From contig CAIPFE010000010.1 in NCBI GenBank assembly GCA_903864275.1, positions 1-64,000 on the forward strand: DNA of 64,000 nucleotides. Reading direction: 5' to 3'. Shown in pieces: positions 33,289-42,485 of the stretch (within the stretch, counting starts at the first letter, position 1; each line of letters starts with the position of its first letter). Below the pieces are notes generated by a model. It saw only the letters and a list, made by a program, of their open reading frames with translations. It searched no databases and was not told where the DNA came from. The DNA comes from an uncultured Mucilaginibacter sp. Lineage in GTDB: Bacteria > Bacteroidota > Bacteroidia > Sphingobacteriales > Sphingobacteriaceae. A program made the position numbers and the translations under genes.

Positions 33289-33380
33289 AGTCGATAGCCC
33301 ATGGTCGATAGTCCATGGATTACTGTACTTTGCAGGCTTTAACAAAACTACCATGGTCTATGGACCATCGACCATGAACT
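33289..33380. repeat. inverted four-heptamer arrays around the ansA promoter
   Basis: Left array 33289-33316 is four heptamers of form RGTCGAT / RGCCCAT / RGTCCAT. Right array 33351-33378 is four heptamers of the complementary kind (CCATGGT, CTATGGA, CCATCGA, CCATGAA). The 34-nt loop between them carries TACTTTG at 33326-33332, a one-base-short version of the -7 promoter box, 61 nt before the ansA ATG. Confidence 0.92.
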
Positions 33381-33392
33381 AAAAAAATACGC

Positions 33393-34415
33393 ATGAGCCA
33401 GATATTGATCATTTATACCGGCGGTACTATAGGTATGATGAGCGACCCTCAGACGAAGGTGCTCAAACCGATCAATTTTGAGCAGATCATGGATAATGTA
33501 CCTGAGCTGGAGAAGCTCAATTGCAAGATCATGGTACATTCGTTCGATGAGATCATTGATTCATCAAACATGAACCCCACTATATGGAGCGAAATAGCGG
33601 GCCTGATCGAAACAAATTATGATGCGGTTGACGGCTTTGTAATATTGCATGGCTCGGATACCATGGCATTTACCGCCTCGGCCCTTAGCTATATGCTCGA
33701 AAACCTGGGTAAACCGGTCATTTTTACGGGATCGCAATTGCCCATCAGCGCCGTGCGCACGGATGCCAAGGAAAATTTGATGACGGCCATCGAGATTGCC
33801 AAAGCCAAAAAGCATGACCGAGCCCGCGTGCCCGAAGTTTGTATCTATTTTGATTATAAATTATTCAGGGGCAACCGGTCGTTTAAATATAATTCATCCA
33901 AATTCGAAGCCTTCCGTTCACCAAATTATCCCATACTGGCTGAATCAGGCGTTCACCTTAAATTTAGTTTGAACGACATCAGGCACCCGCAGGACGGGCA
34001 GCCACTCCTTGTACATAAAAACCTGGTAAGCGATGTGGCCGTGCTTAAACTGTACCCAGGCATCAGCCCCAAAGTTGTTGAAACCATTTTAACAGCCGAC
34101 GTAAGGGGCATAGTAATGGAAACATTCGGCGCAGGCAACACCACAACCGACCAATGGTTTGTCGACCTGCTGAAAAATGCAATCGACAGCGGCAAGGTGA
34201 TATTGGACATATCCCAATGCAAAGTGGGAACCGTCGAATTGGGGCGCTACGAAACCAGCAGGCATTTAAAGGAAGTTGGCGTGGCCAATGGGTATGACAT
34301 GACCTATGAATCGGCCGTAACCAAAATGATGTACCTGCTCGGCCAGTTCGATGACCCTAAGATAGTTAAGGAATACCTGGAAACGGATTTGAGGGGGGAG
34401 ATTACGGTATCGTAG
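33393..34415 (+). CDS. ansA: type I asparaginase
   Basis: A 340-residue cytosolic L-asparaginase that hydrolyses Asn to Asp and ammonia. The catalytic Thr motifs are IIYTGGTIGMMSDP (about 5-18) and VILHGSDTMAFTASALSYML (about 87-106, HGSDTMAFTAS carrying the second Thr and Asp); TGSQLPISAVRTDAKENLMTAIEIA follows. No signal peptide is present, which with the length favours the type I enzyme. The promoter lies in the loop of an inverted array. Confidence 0.93.
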   Translation: MSQILIIYTGGTIGMMSDPQTKVLKPINFEQIMDNVPELEKLNCKIMVHSFDEIIDSSNMNPTIWSEIAGLIETNYDAVDGFVILHGSDTMAFTASALSYMLENLGKPVIFTGSQLPISAVRTDAKENLMTAIEIAKAKKHDRARVPEVCIYFDYKLFRGNRSFKYNSSKFEAFRSPNYPILAESGVHLKFSLNDIRHPQDGQPLLVHKNLVSDVAVLKLYPGISPKVVETILTADVRGIVMETFGAGNTTTDQWFVDLLKNAIDSGKVILDISQCKVGTVELGRYETSRHLKEVGVANGYDMTYESAVTKMMYLLGQFDDPKIVKEYLETDLRGEITVS

Positions 34416-34423
34416 AGACTTTT

Positions 34424-34456
34424 AGATTTGACAACTTTTTGAAAGTTGTCAAATCT
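34424..34456 (+). terminator. hairpin after ansA
   Basis: A perfect 15-bp stem (AGATTTGACAACTTT / AAAGTTGTCAAATCT) with a 3-nt TTG loop, 8 nt after the ansA stop. A T-rich stretch follows about 10 nt later. It may end transcription or protect the 3' end; it is preceded by TCGTAGAGACT, the same prefix as the REP-like element at 3284. Confidence 0.65.
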
Positions 34457-34511
34457 CTTTCGCAAGTTATTTTTTCAATACCGTCCCCAATTAAATGAAA
34501 ACAGAATTTGA

Positions 34512-34697
34512 TTATTCATTCTTCAATATATCGTCCAATATTTCCTGTGTCAATCCTTTTTCTTTCATTTCGCGTCTCAATTCATCAAAAAAGTTCGCAT
34601 CTGTATCAAACAGCGCCCTAATTCGATTTAAAGTTTCAATATTATCGGTACTCAATATTAATTTAGCCAGTTCTATTTTTTCAGCCTGAATGTCCAT
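34512..34697 (-). CDS. small acidic protein, antitoxin-like, no partner
   Basis: A 61-residue helical protein (MDIQAEKIELAKLILSTDNI, then LRREMKEKGLTQEILDDILKNE). The N-terminal IQAEKIELAKLIL helix is common among small Bacteroidota proteins that sit before RelE-like toxins, and the tail looks like a toxin-binding helix. No toxin gene lies on either side: the 3' side is the asparaginase gene and the 5' side the esterase-like gene. It could be an orphan antitoxin or something else. Confidence 0.6.
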   Translation of the reverse strand: MDIQAEKIELAKLILSTDNIETLNRIRALFDTDANFFDELRREMKEKGLTQEILDDILKNE

Positions 34698-34775
34698 CTA
34701 ACAAATTTACAAACTCCATAAGGCATTATTATAGGAAGAATGATTATTTTTATTTTTATTTAACCTTCCCAATTC

Positions 34776-36476
34776 ATGAAAAAACTCCTTTTCCTGCTAC
34801 TCATTTTCAGTTCCGCTTCCGCCCAAACATTCCGCGTGAAAATTGATCCCTCGCTTAACCAGCCTGAACCCGATGGACGGCTATTATTGCTGCTCTCAAA
34901 GAACGATAAAGCCGAGCCGCGTTTCCAGGTAAGTGATGGGGCAGCTACGCAATTGATCTTTGGCGCTGATGTGGAAGGATGGAAACCCGGCACAACCCAG
35001 CTGGTAGATGTTCAAGCCATCGGTTACCCGATAGAAAGACTAAAAGATGTACCGGCAGGTGATTATTATGTACAGGTACTACTCCATAAATACGAAACCT
35101 TTCATTTAAAAACAGGCCAAACCGTAAAGCTGCCGATGGACCGCGGCGAAGGCCAGCATTGGAACCTTGCACCCGGCAATATTTATTCGGCACCGGTAAA
35201 AATCCATTTCGATCCCGCGAGTACAAATGAAATTCAGTTGAATATTACAAAGATCATCCCTCCTATAAAACAACCCGAAGACACAAAATATATTAAGCAT
35301 ATCAGGATACAAAGCAAATTACTCACAGAATTTTGGGGCAGGCCGATGTTTATCGGGGCCAATATTTTACTGCCTGCCGGGTTTGATGAGCACCCAAATG
35401 TAAAATACCCGCTGGCCATTTTTCATGGCCATTTCCCGCCTGATTTTGATGGTTTCAGCACCACGCCGCCCGATCCGAATATGAAACCCGATACCTCCGA
35501 AAGGTTCCGCATAAGCGGCTATAATAAAATTGTGGCGCAGGAAGCTTATGATTTTTACAAGCAATGGACAGGCCCCGGTTTTCCGCGAGTGCTGGCAGTG
35601 GAAATACAGCATGCCAATCCTTATTATGATGATTCGTATGCTGTTAATTCCGCAAATTTAGGGCCTTACGGCGATGCCATTACCTACGAACTGATACCTG
35701 AAATTGAAAAACAATTCAGGGGAATTGGCAAGGGATGGGCGCGGTTTGTATACGGGGGCTCTACCGGCGGCTGGGAATCGCTTGCCGTGCAGGTATTTTA
35801 TCCCAACGAATACAATGGCTGCTACGCCGCATGCCCCGACCCGGTCGACTTTCATCATTACACCACAATAGACATTTACAGGGATAAGAACGCATACTAC
35901 CCCGAAAGCGATTTTAAGAAAACACCCCGCCCCGCCGAGCGTGATTACCTTGGCAATGTGATGGCTACCATTAAAGAAGTGAACCAGAATGAGTTTGCAC
36001 AGGGTAGCCGCAGCAGGAGTGGTGGCCAGTTTGATATTTGGGAAGCCGTTTTTTCGCCGATGGATGCGGATGGCTACCCAAAACGCATCTTTGACAAAAA
36101 TACCGGCGCTATTGATACATCGGTAGCCCGTTACTGGCGCGATAATTTCGACCTGACCCATATTATTAAACGCGATTGGCCGAAGATCGGCAGCAGCCTG
36201 AAGGGGAAAATACATATTTATGTAGGCGAAATGGATACCTATTTTTTGAATGACGCCGTTTATACCGCCGAAGATGTGCTAAAAAAACTGGACAACCCCA
36301 ACTGCGATTGCGTGATTGACTACGGCGCCCGTGCCGAGCATTGCTGGAATGGCGACCATACCCAACCAAACTATATCAGCCGCCTGCGTTATCACCAGAT
36401 GTTCATAAAAAAATGGGCCGAAGAAGTGAAAACAAGGGCGCCAAAGGGAGCGGATTTGAAATCGTGGCGCTATTAA
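34776..36476 (+). CDS. secreted alpha/beta hydrolase, putative esterase
   Basis: A 566-residue protein with a signal peptide (MKKLLFLLLIFSSASAQ). The first 230 residues form beta-rich domains of unknown type. The alpha/beta-hydrolase part includes YPLAIFHGHFPP (about 209-220, the oxyanion region) and RFVYGGSTGGWES (about 323-335), a nucleophile-elbow G-x-S-x-G with the probable catalytic Ser; DPVDFHH, a conserved Asp-rich loop, follows, and GARAEHCWNGDH near the C-terminus could supply the His. It resembles the enterochelin-esterase-like group. Substrate is unknown. Confidence 0.75.
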   Translation: MKKLLFLLLIFSSASAQTFRVKIDPSLNQPEPDGRLLLLLSKNDKAEPRFQVSDGAATQLIFGADVEGWKPGTTQLVDVQAIGYPIERLKDVPAGDYYVQVLLHKYETFHLKTGQTVKLPMDRGEGQHWNLAPGNIYSAPVKIHFDPASTNEIQLNITKIIPPIKQPEDTKYIKHIRIQSKLLTEFWGRPMFIGANILLPAGFDEHPNVKYPLAIFHGHFPPDFDGFSTTPPDPNMKPDTSERFRISGYNKIVAQEAYDFYKQWTGPGFPRVLAVEIQHANPYYDDSYAVNSANLGPYGDAITYELIPEIEKQFRGIGKGWARFVYGGSTGGWESLAVQVFYPNEYNGCYAACPDPVDFHHYTTIDIYRDKNAYYPESDFKKTPRPAERDYLGNVMATIKEVNQNEFAQGSRSRSGGQFDIWEAVFSPMDADGYPKRIFDKNTGAIDTSVARYWRDNFDLTHIIKRDWPKIGSSLKGKIHIYVGEMDTYFLNDAVYTAEDVLKKLDNPNCDCVIDYGARAEHCWNGDHTQPNYISRLRYHQMFIKKWAEEVKTRAPKGADLKSWRY

Positions 36477-36570
36477 CAAACACGAATTACACGAATTGAA
36501 ACGAATTTCACTAATCTGCTTTGATAATCAAATTCGTGTAATTCGGAATAATTCGTGAAAATTAGTGTGT
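36477..36570. repeat. inverted word-repeat array (ACACGAATT) between convergent genes
   Basis: Left arm of ACACGAATT-type 9-nt words (36480-36517) mirrored by an AATTCGTGT-type arm (36531-36571). The arms pair imperfectly over about 40 nt. The words sit directly after the esterase-like stop codon, between two convergent genes, with no promoter visible. Confidence 0.8.
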
Positions 36571-36584
36571 TATTAACTACTGAT

Positions 36585-38957
36585 CTAGTCTGCCCTCAAA
36601 CCCTTTGCAGGATTTGCTATAGCTGCTTTTATAGCCTGGAAACTAACAGTTATCAATGCAATAAAGATCGCTGCCAGGCCCGCCATTGCAAACAGCCACC
36701 AGGACATATCAATACGGTATGCAAAACCTTGCAGCCAATGGTTCATCGCCCACCAAGCAATGGGAGAAGCGATAATGATCGAGATCAGGATCAGCCACAA
36801 AAAATCTTTTGATAGTAACGTGAATAATGAGCTCACGCTGGCCCCCAGTACTTTGCGGATACCGATTTCCTTGGCTCTTGATTCGGCTGTAAAGACGGAC
36901 AGGCCCAATAGGCCCAGGCAAGCTATTAAAATAGCCAGCAGCGTTACACTTGAAAACAGATTTTTAAATTTTATATCAGCCTGGTAGAGTTTTGCAATTT
37001 GTTCATCCTGGAAAGTGTAATCAAACGGCTTGTCGGGATTATGTTTTATCCAGACCTTTTGAATAGCTGCAATCATTTTGGGAATGTTTTGCGAATGGAT
37101 CTTAAGAAAGAAATTGCTTCCATTATTTTCTTCTGAAGTAAAGCCGAATGCTTTGATAGGTTCATGCAGCGAGGTAAAATGAAAATCTTTTGTTATACCA
37201 ATTACGGTCAACAGGCTGGTTTTACCCGGTGCTTCATCCCATTCGAGTTGTTGCCCAAGGTATGGTTTTTTTAAACCGAGCTCAGCAACCGCTTTTTCAT
37301 TCAGGATAATATTGGAGCTGTCGGCCCCGGATTCAAAGAAATTTCTTCCTTCCTTCATCTCAATTTGAAGTGTTGGCAAAAACGCGTGATCTATCCGCAT
37401 ATAATTTAATAATGTATGGTCATTTTTGCCTTTGAGGGCAACGCCGTTTGTCAAGTTTTGACTGCCTAAGATACCGTCGGCCCTTGCTATGCCGGTTACA
37501 CCCGGGATTGTTTTCAGCTCGTTAACCAGGGCCCCGGGGTCGCTGCCTCCTCTCACATTTGGTAACAGCAAAACATTATTTTTATTGAAGCCCAGATTTT
37601 TCTGCATTACAAAATCTACCTGCCTGTAAATGGTAAAGAAGCTGATAATAAGCACAATGGAAATTAAAAATTGAAACACTACCAGGCCTTTTCGCAGGTA
37701 CACACCACTATGGGAACTTATGAACTTCCCTTTTAATACCTTTATTGGCTGAAAAGACGATAAATAAAAAGCCGGGTACAGGCCTGCTGCGAGCCCGATA
37801 AATAGAGTGCAGGCAGTCAACTGAATCCATAATGGCAATTGATCCAGCGAAAAAAGCACAAGGTTACTGCCCAATAACCGGTTTATAAAAGGCAGGAAAA
37901 AGGCAATAGCCAGCAGGGCAATAAAAAAAGATACAAAAGCAGTACAAATAGATTCGATCAAAAATTGTATAACCAGCAGTTGCTGCGATGCACCAGCCAC
38001 TTTACGTACACCTACTTCTTTTGCACGCTTAACCGATTGTGCGGTTACAAGGTTTACATAATTAATACCGGCGATCACGATCACAAATGCCGAAATGATC
38101 ATCAGTATTTTTATATATGACAGATCGTTATTGGTACCGAGCTCCCATTTAAGTTTTGATTTTAAATGAATATCAGTAAGCTGCTGTGAATAAAATTGAT
38201 TTTTGCTGTCGGGCTGATATTTTTTGAAAAGAGGCTGCAATTTTTCGCTGAAAATACTCGCATCGGCATTTGGTTTCAGCAAAACGTATGTATAAAAATC
38301 ATACCGGCCCCAATTGGCATCCACATCGTTTTTACTCACCGAAGAAAAAGGGATCAAAAAGTCGAATGTAAAGTGTGAGTTTTGAGGTATATCTTTTAAA
38401 ACACCGGTGACCAGGAAATCGGCCCCATTGTTTACATTAATTTTTAACATTTTGCCAATAGGGTCTGCATTTCCGAAATATTTTTTAGCCGATGTTTCCG
38501 TCAGCAAAATAGCTTTTACACCATTAAAAGTATTTGGTTTGTTTCCGCTTTTAAGCGCAAAATCAAACACGTTGAAGAAATTGTTATCAATAAAAACGAC
38601 GTTTGTTTCATAAAAACCTTTATTTCCATTTTGTATAAGATATTTTCGTCCCCAGGGAGGGAAAATGCGTGTGGCATAAGCGACTTCGGGCAGGTCTTTT
38701 TGCAAAGCGGGGGCTAAAGCGGGCGGCGTGGTGGCGTCAGGCGTTCTCCGTCCGTCGTTATTTATAAAATCTTTTACTACGCGATAAATATGGTCGGCAT
38801 TTTTATGATACCTGTCAAAACTCAGCTCATTTTTTACGTATAATAAGATCACGATAAAACACATCATTCCTGTTGAAAGTCCTACGATGTTGATGAAAGA
38901 GAAACCTTTAGTTTTCCACAGATTTCTCCACGCGATGGTGAAATAGCTTTTTAGCAT
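36585..38957 (-). CDS. MacB/FtsX-type ABC permease
   Basis: A 790-residue membrane protein of the MacB_PCD/FtsX class. The start MLKSYFTIAWRNLWKTKGFSFINIVGLSTGM carries helix 1, followed by an extracytoplasmic domain, three helices in the middle (about 285-430; GVRKVAGASQQLLVIQFLIES is a family landmark), a second extracytoplasmic domain and three terminal helices with GIRKVLGASVSSLFTLLSKDFLW. It has the duplicated eight-helix plan common in Bacteroidota. No ATPase gene lies next to it. A paralogue is divergently transcribed 280 nt upstream. Confidence 0.92.
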   Translation of the reverse strand: MLKSYFTIAWRNLWKTKGFSFINIVGLSTGMMCFIVILLYVKNELSFDRYHKNADHIYRVVKDFINNDGRRTPDATTPPALAPALQKDLPEVAYATRIFPPWGRKYLIQNGNKGFYETNVVFIDNNFFNVFDFALKSGNKPNTFNGVKAILLTETSAKKYFGNADPIGKMLKINVNNGADFLVTGVLKDIPQNSHFTFDFLIPFSSVSKNDVDANWGRYDFYTYVLLKPNADASIFSEKLQPLFKKYQPDSKNQFYSQQLTDIHLKSKLKWELGTNNDLSYIKILMIISAFVIVIAGINYVNLVTAQSVKRAKEVGVRKVAGASQQLLVIQFLIESICTAFVSFFIALLAIAFFLPFINRLLGSNLVLFSLDQLPLWIQLTACTLFIGLAAGLYPAFYLSSFQPIKVLKGKFISSHSGVYLRKGLVVFQFLISIVLIISFFTIYRQVDFVMQKNLGFNKNNVLLLPNVRGGSDPGALVNELKTIPGVTGIARADGILGSQNLTNGVALKGKNDHTLLNYMRIDHAFLPTLQIEMKEGRNFFESGADSSNIILNEKAVAELGLKKPYLGQQLEWDEAPGKTSLLTVIGITKDFHFTSLHEPIKAFGFTSEENNGSNFFLKIHSQNIPKMIAAIQKVWIKHNPDKPFDYTFQDEQIAKLYQADIKFKNLFSSVTLLAILIACLGLLGLSVFTAESRAKEIGIRKVLGASVSSLFTLLSKDFLWLILISIIIASPIAWWAMNHWLQGFAYRIDMSWWLFAMAGLAAIFIALITVSFQAIKAAIANPAKGLRAD

Positions 38958-38987
38958 GGATGTCGGTTTAAACTTTTAATAATAAGG

Positions 38988-38995
38988 CAAAACTA
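38988..38995 (-). promoter_or_regulatory. -7 promoter box of the minus-strand ABC permease
   Basis: Reads TAGTTTTG on the minus strand, 31 nt from the ATG at 38957. The rest of the 280-nt divergent region (38958-39237) holds no gene that I can see. Confidence 0.55.
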
Positions 38996-39237
38996 CTGCA
39001 TTATTCACTCCACCAATACGATGCCATTTAATTACTATATTGATAATCAATTAAATACAGATCATATTGTTTTCATTCGTTCGGTTTTGATACATCACCT
39101 GTTCAATTTTGAACGGCGGCAACAGATTTGTCGCAGGAATTCGATATATAAGCAAGTTAAAATCTGTTAAATAAACCCATAGGGAACAGACACCAATTGA
39201 AAATCCGTTATTTTTGATTACACTTTAGCAAATCACT

Positions 39238-41679
39238 ATGTTCGAAAGCTACCTGAAACTTGCCCTGCGCAACCTGTGGAAACGTAAAACAACAACCGCT
39301 ATAAATATTTTAAGCCTGTCGGTCGGCCTGGCTTCCTGTGCTTTGGTATTTTTGTTCTGCCAGCATGAGCTTAGCTTTGATAAGGGCTTTGATCATGGTG
39401 AGGATATTTACCGTGTCACTTCAACTTTTAAGGATGGCAGCCAGGCGCCTACGGTTGGCCTGCCCTATGCTATCTACTTAAAAAGTGAGATCCCCGAAGT
39501 TGAACAGGCGGTTCGTCTCGATCCGACAATTGGTACTACTATTGTACAGGTGCAGGGCGCCGGTAATTCAATGCCATATACCGAAGATTCCGGTTATTGG
39601 GTTGATCCGCAGTTTTTCGATGTGCTTTCGTTTCATTTTTTACAGGGCGACCTTAAAAAGGCATTCGCAGCGCCTAATACCATAGTGCTTTCGCAATCGC
39701 TGGCCAAAAAGCTGTTTGGAAAAGTGTATCCCATCGGGAAAACTTTGAAAGCAGGAAGTACTATTTATACCGTTACGGGTGTTTTTAAAGAGGATTTTTT
39801 AAACCATATACAGGCTGATTTTTTTGCTTCGAACAACAGCGACCATATCAGGGAGCAAATGGCTAACAATAACAGTTGGGTGGTGAACGATAACTTTTAC
39901 ACCTACATTAAGTTAAAACATAACAGCAATGTGCAGCATGTTATCGCAGAATTGAACGCATACCTCCAAAGGCATGCGGGCGCCGAAATGAAGGAACATA
40001 GTGACCGTATCACTAATTCCCTGCAGGCGCTTAGAGACATTCATCTTAATTCATCAGCATTCCAGGACTATCTTGCATACAAGCAGGGGAATATAAAATA
40101 CCTGTACCTGTTAGTTTCGATAGCGCTGATAGTTTTGTTACTGGGCTGCATCAACTACATGAACCTGACAACGGCACAGGCTATCAGCCGCGCCCGCGAA
40201 GTGGGCGTACGCAGGGTGCTGGGAGCGGGAAAAAGTTCCATACGCTACCAGTTTTTGATAGAGACGATAGCGATCTCCGCATTTGCTCTCATCGTCGCTA
40301 TAATACTTGCATTTTTATTTTTGCCGGTATTTAATAATCTTACCGGCCAGGCATTGTCATTTTTTGCTGTAGAAAATCGAAGCCTTATTTTTTACATATT
40401 GCTGATAACGTTTGTTACCGGTTTGCTTGCCGGCATTTATCCTGCATTCTATCTTTCTTCCTTCAAAGCTGTGCAGGTACTTAAAGGGAAAGTAAGTAAT
40501 GCCAAAGGCGTATTCAATGTCCGGAAAATACTGATCGTATCACAGTTCATTGTTTCAACCTGCCTCATTTTTGCCACCGTTGTTATTTGGAATCAGCTGG
40601 ATTTTATGATCCATGCAAAAACCGGTTTTGACCAGGACCAGCAATTGGTGCTTAATTTGAACGGGGAACAGGCCCAAAGAAACAGCGCAATCCTGGCAAA
40701 GGAGCTTGGCAGTAATATAAATTTTAAATCGGTGACAGATGCTACTGCACCTTTAATTTCCGGCGATATGAATTTGTACCCGGCAGAAAAAACAATAAAT
40801 GAGAAGCAGATAGTATTCTTTGACTTCACGGATGAAAATTATGTAAAAACCCTTGGCCTGCAGCTAATTGCCGGAAACAACTTTAGCCCGGAATCATTTA
40901 CCAATACTAATATGCAGGAGGATATGGAGCTGCATGACTTTGGCAAACAGGTAGTATTGAATGAGGAAGCCGCAAAGCTGTTAGGATTTGACCCATTCAC
41001 GGCGCCCGGTAAATATGTAGCACACCTGCACAATGGCGTTATTTATAAGTATAAAGTAGTGGGCGTAGTCAAAGATTATCATTATTTTTCGTTGCACGCG
41101 GCTATAGGCCCTTGTGCCATTATGGCCGTAAATCCATTTAGGTGCAACACCCTTGTGGCAAAAATTGACGGCAGGCACATTTCCGCAGCTGTTCAATATG
41201 CCTCGGAAAGATGGAAGAAGCTAAACCCGGATACACCATTTTCCTATGGTTTTTTAAATGACATGTTCCAGGCCGATTACTTACAGGACCAGCGTACGCA
41301 GCAAATGAGCGGCATTTTTACGTTCATTGCGATCTTTGTATCATGCCTGGGTTTATTGGGATTGGTAACCTATTCGGTAAACCAAAAAGCTAAAGAGATC
41401 GGCATCCGCAAAGTGGTGGGTGCAAGTGTTAGTAATATTGTGATGTTATTCTCGCAACAATATCTCAAATTAATAATAATCGCTAACATTATTGCTTGGC
41501 CCTTAGCCTGGTATTTAATGAACAACTGGCTGCTGGATTTCCCTTACAGGGTACATATCAGCTGGTGGATGTTTGCCGCTTCATTAGCCGCCGGGGTTAT
41601 TATTGCCTTTTGTACCATTGCTTTTAAAACGATAAAGGCCGCTATGGTAAACCCGGTGAATAGTTTAAGGGCGGAGTAA
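39238..41679 (+). CDS. MacB/FtsX-type ABC permease
   Basis: An 813-residue paralogue of the divergent permease, starting MFESYLKLALRNLWKRKTTTAINILSLSVGLASC. It has the same duplicated layout: helix 1, MacB_PCD domain, helices with REVGVRRVLGAGKSSIRYQFLIETIAISA (about 320-348), a second extracytoplasmic domain, and terminal helices with KEIGIRKVVGASVSNIVMLFSQQYLKL and a closing IKAAMVNPVNSLRAE. Such proteins work with a separate ATPase in mechanotransmission-type export or signalling; none is encoded next to it. No exact promoter box is seen. Confidence 0.92.
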   Translation: MFESYLKLALRNLWKRKTTTAINILSLSVGLASCALVFLFCQHELSFDKGFDHGEDIYRVTSTFKDGSQAPTVGLPYAIYLKSEIPEVEQAVRLDPTIGTTIVQVQGAGNSMPYTEDSGYWVDPQFFDVLSFHFLQGDLKKAFAAPNTIVLSQSLAKKLFGKVYPIGKTLKAGSTIYTVTGVFKEDFLNHIQADFFASNNSDHIREQMANNNSWVVNDNFYTYIKLKHNSNVQHVIAELNAYLQRHAGAEMKEHSDRITNSLQALRDIHLNSSAFQDYLAYKQGNIKYLYLLVSIALIVLLLGCINYMNLTTAQAISRAREVGVRRVLGAGKSSIRYQFLIETIAISAFALIVAIILAFLFLPVFNNLTGQALSFFAVENRSLIFYILLITFVTGLLAGIYPAFYLSSFKAVQVLKGKVSNAKGVFNVRKILIVSQFIVSTCLIFATVVIWNQLDFMIHAKTGFDQDQQLVLNLNGEQAQRNSAILAKELGSNINFKSVTDATAPLISGDMNLYPAEKTINEKQIVFFDFTDENYVKTLGLQLIAGNNFSPESFTNTNMQEDMELHDFGKQVVLNEEAAKLLGFDPFTAPGKYVAHLHNGVIYKYKVVGVVKDYHYFSLHAAIGPCAIMAVNPFRCNTLVAKIDGRHISAAVQYASERWKKLNPDTPFSYGFLNDMFQADYLQDQRTQQMSGIFTFIAIFVSCLGLLGLVTYSVNQKAKEIGIRKVVGASVSNIVMLFSQQYLKLIIIANIIAWPLAWYLMNNWLLDFPYRVHISWWMFAASLAAGVIIAFCTIAFKTIKAAMVNPVNSLRAE

Positions 41680-41753
41680 ACGAAGGTTGATTATTGGATA
41701 CACACCCAACAAAGACAGAAAATCTGTATTTTTAGCCGGTTATAATTTATTAA

Positions 41754-42485
41754 ATGTTTCACAGCTTAGGAAGATACCTGCTTTTACTTCGTTTAAGTTT
41801 CCGTAAACCCGAGAAGTTCAGCGTTTACTGGGCCGAGATCATGCGGGAAATGGTATCACAGGGCATTGGCTCGTTGGGTATCATTTGTATTATTTCCGTA
41901 TTTATAGGCGCGGTTGCTGCCATCCAGGTTGCGTTCCAGTTGGTAAGCCCCCTCGTTCCAAGGGCTATCGTCGGCAGCATCTCGCGCGACTCAACGATAC
42001 TGGAGTTTAGCCCTACAATTTCCGCGCTCGTACTTGCCGGGCGCGTTGGGTCGAGTATAGCATCCCAAATTGGCACCATGCGCGTAACCGAGCAGATAGA
42101 CGCGCTGGAGATCATGGGGGTAAACGCTCCCGGCTACCTTATTTCGCCCAAGATCATTGCCGGTGTATCAATGATACCCTTACTGGTCATTATTTCGGTA
42201 ATATTAGGGCTAACAGGTGGGTATATTGCCTGCCTTGTTTCCCGCGAAATTGCCCCTACTGATTATATAATCGGCCTCCAGGACGGGTTTAATACCATAA
42301 CTGTTACTGTTTGCGCCGTAAAGTCAGTGGTTTTTGGTTTCATTATTACTTCAGTTTGTTCGTATTTTGGCTTTTATACTTCGGGCGGCTCGCTTGAAGT
42401 TGGGCAGTCGGCGACAAAAGGGGTGGTTTACAGCTGTATCTGGATATTATTTGCTGACCTCGTTATCTCAAGTCTTTTATTATGA
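41754..42485 (+). CDS. mlaE: MlaE family ABC transporter permease
   Basis: A 243-residue integral membrane protein of the MlaE/PqiA-linked permease family that moves phospholipids between the membranes and helps keep the outer membrane asymmetric. Characteristic segments are GIICIISVFIGAVAAIQVAFQL (about 43-64), SRDSTILEFSPTISALVLAGRVGSSIASQIGTMRVTEQIDALEIMGVNAPGYLISP (about 79-133) and ICSYFGFYTSGGSLEVGQSATKGV-type ending. Its stop overlaps the ATPase start (ATGA). The MCE-domain MlaD partner is not in the window. Confidence 0.94.
   Translation: MFHSLGRYLLLLRLSFRKPEKFSVYWAEIMREMVSQGIGSLGIICIISVFIGAVAAIQVAFQLVSPLVPRAIVGSISRDSTILEFSPTISALVLAGRVGSSIASQIGTMRVTEQIDALEIMGVNAPGYLISPKIIAGVSMIPLLVIISVILGLTGGYIACLVSREIAPTDYIIGLQDGFNTITVTVCAVKSVVFGFIITSVCSYFGFYTSGGSLEVGQSATKGVVYSCIWILFADLVISSLLL

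Noticed and set aside
34424..34456. Hairpin after ansA as a small RNA gene
   Set aside because: It is a single short stem with a 3-nt loop and no promoter; a 3' end structure is more likely.
36585..41679. Divergent ABC permeases as a bacteriocin or antimicrobial export system
   Set aside because: No ATPase, precursor peptide or two-component genes lie next to them; such permeases are common in Bacteroidota with unknown roles.
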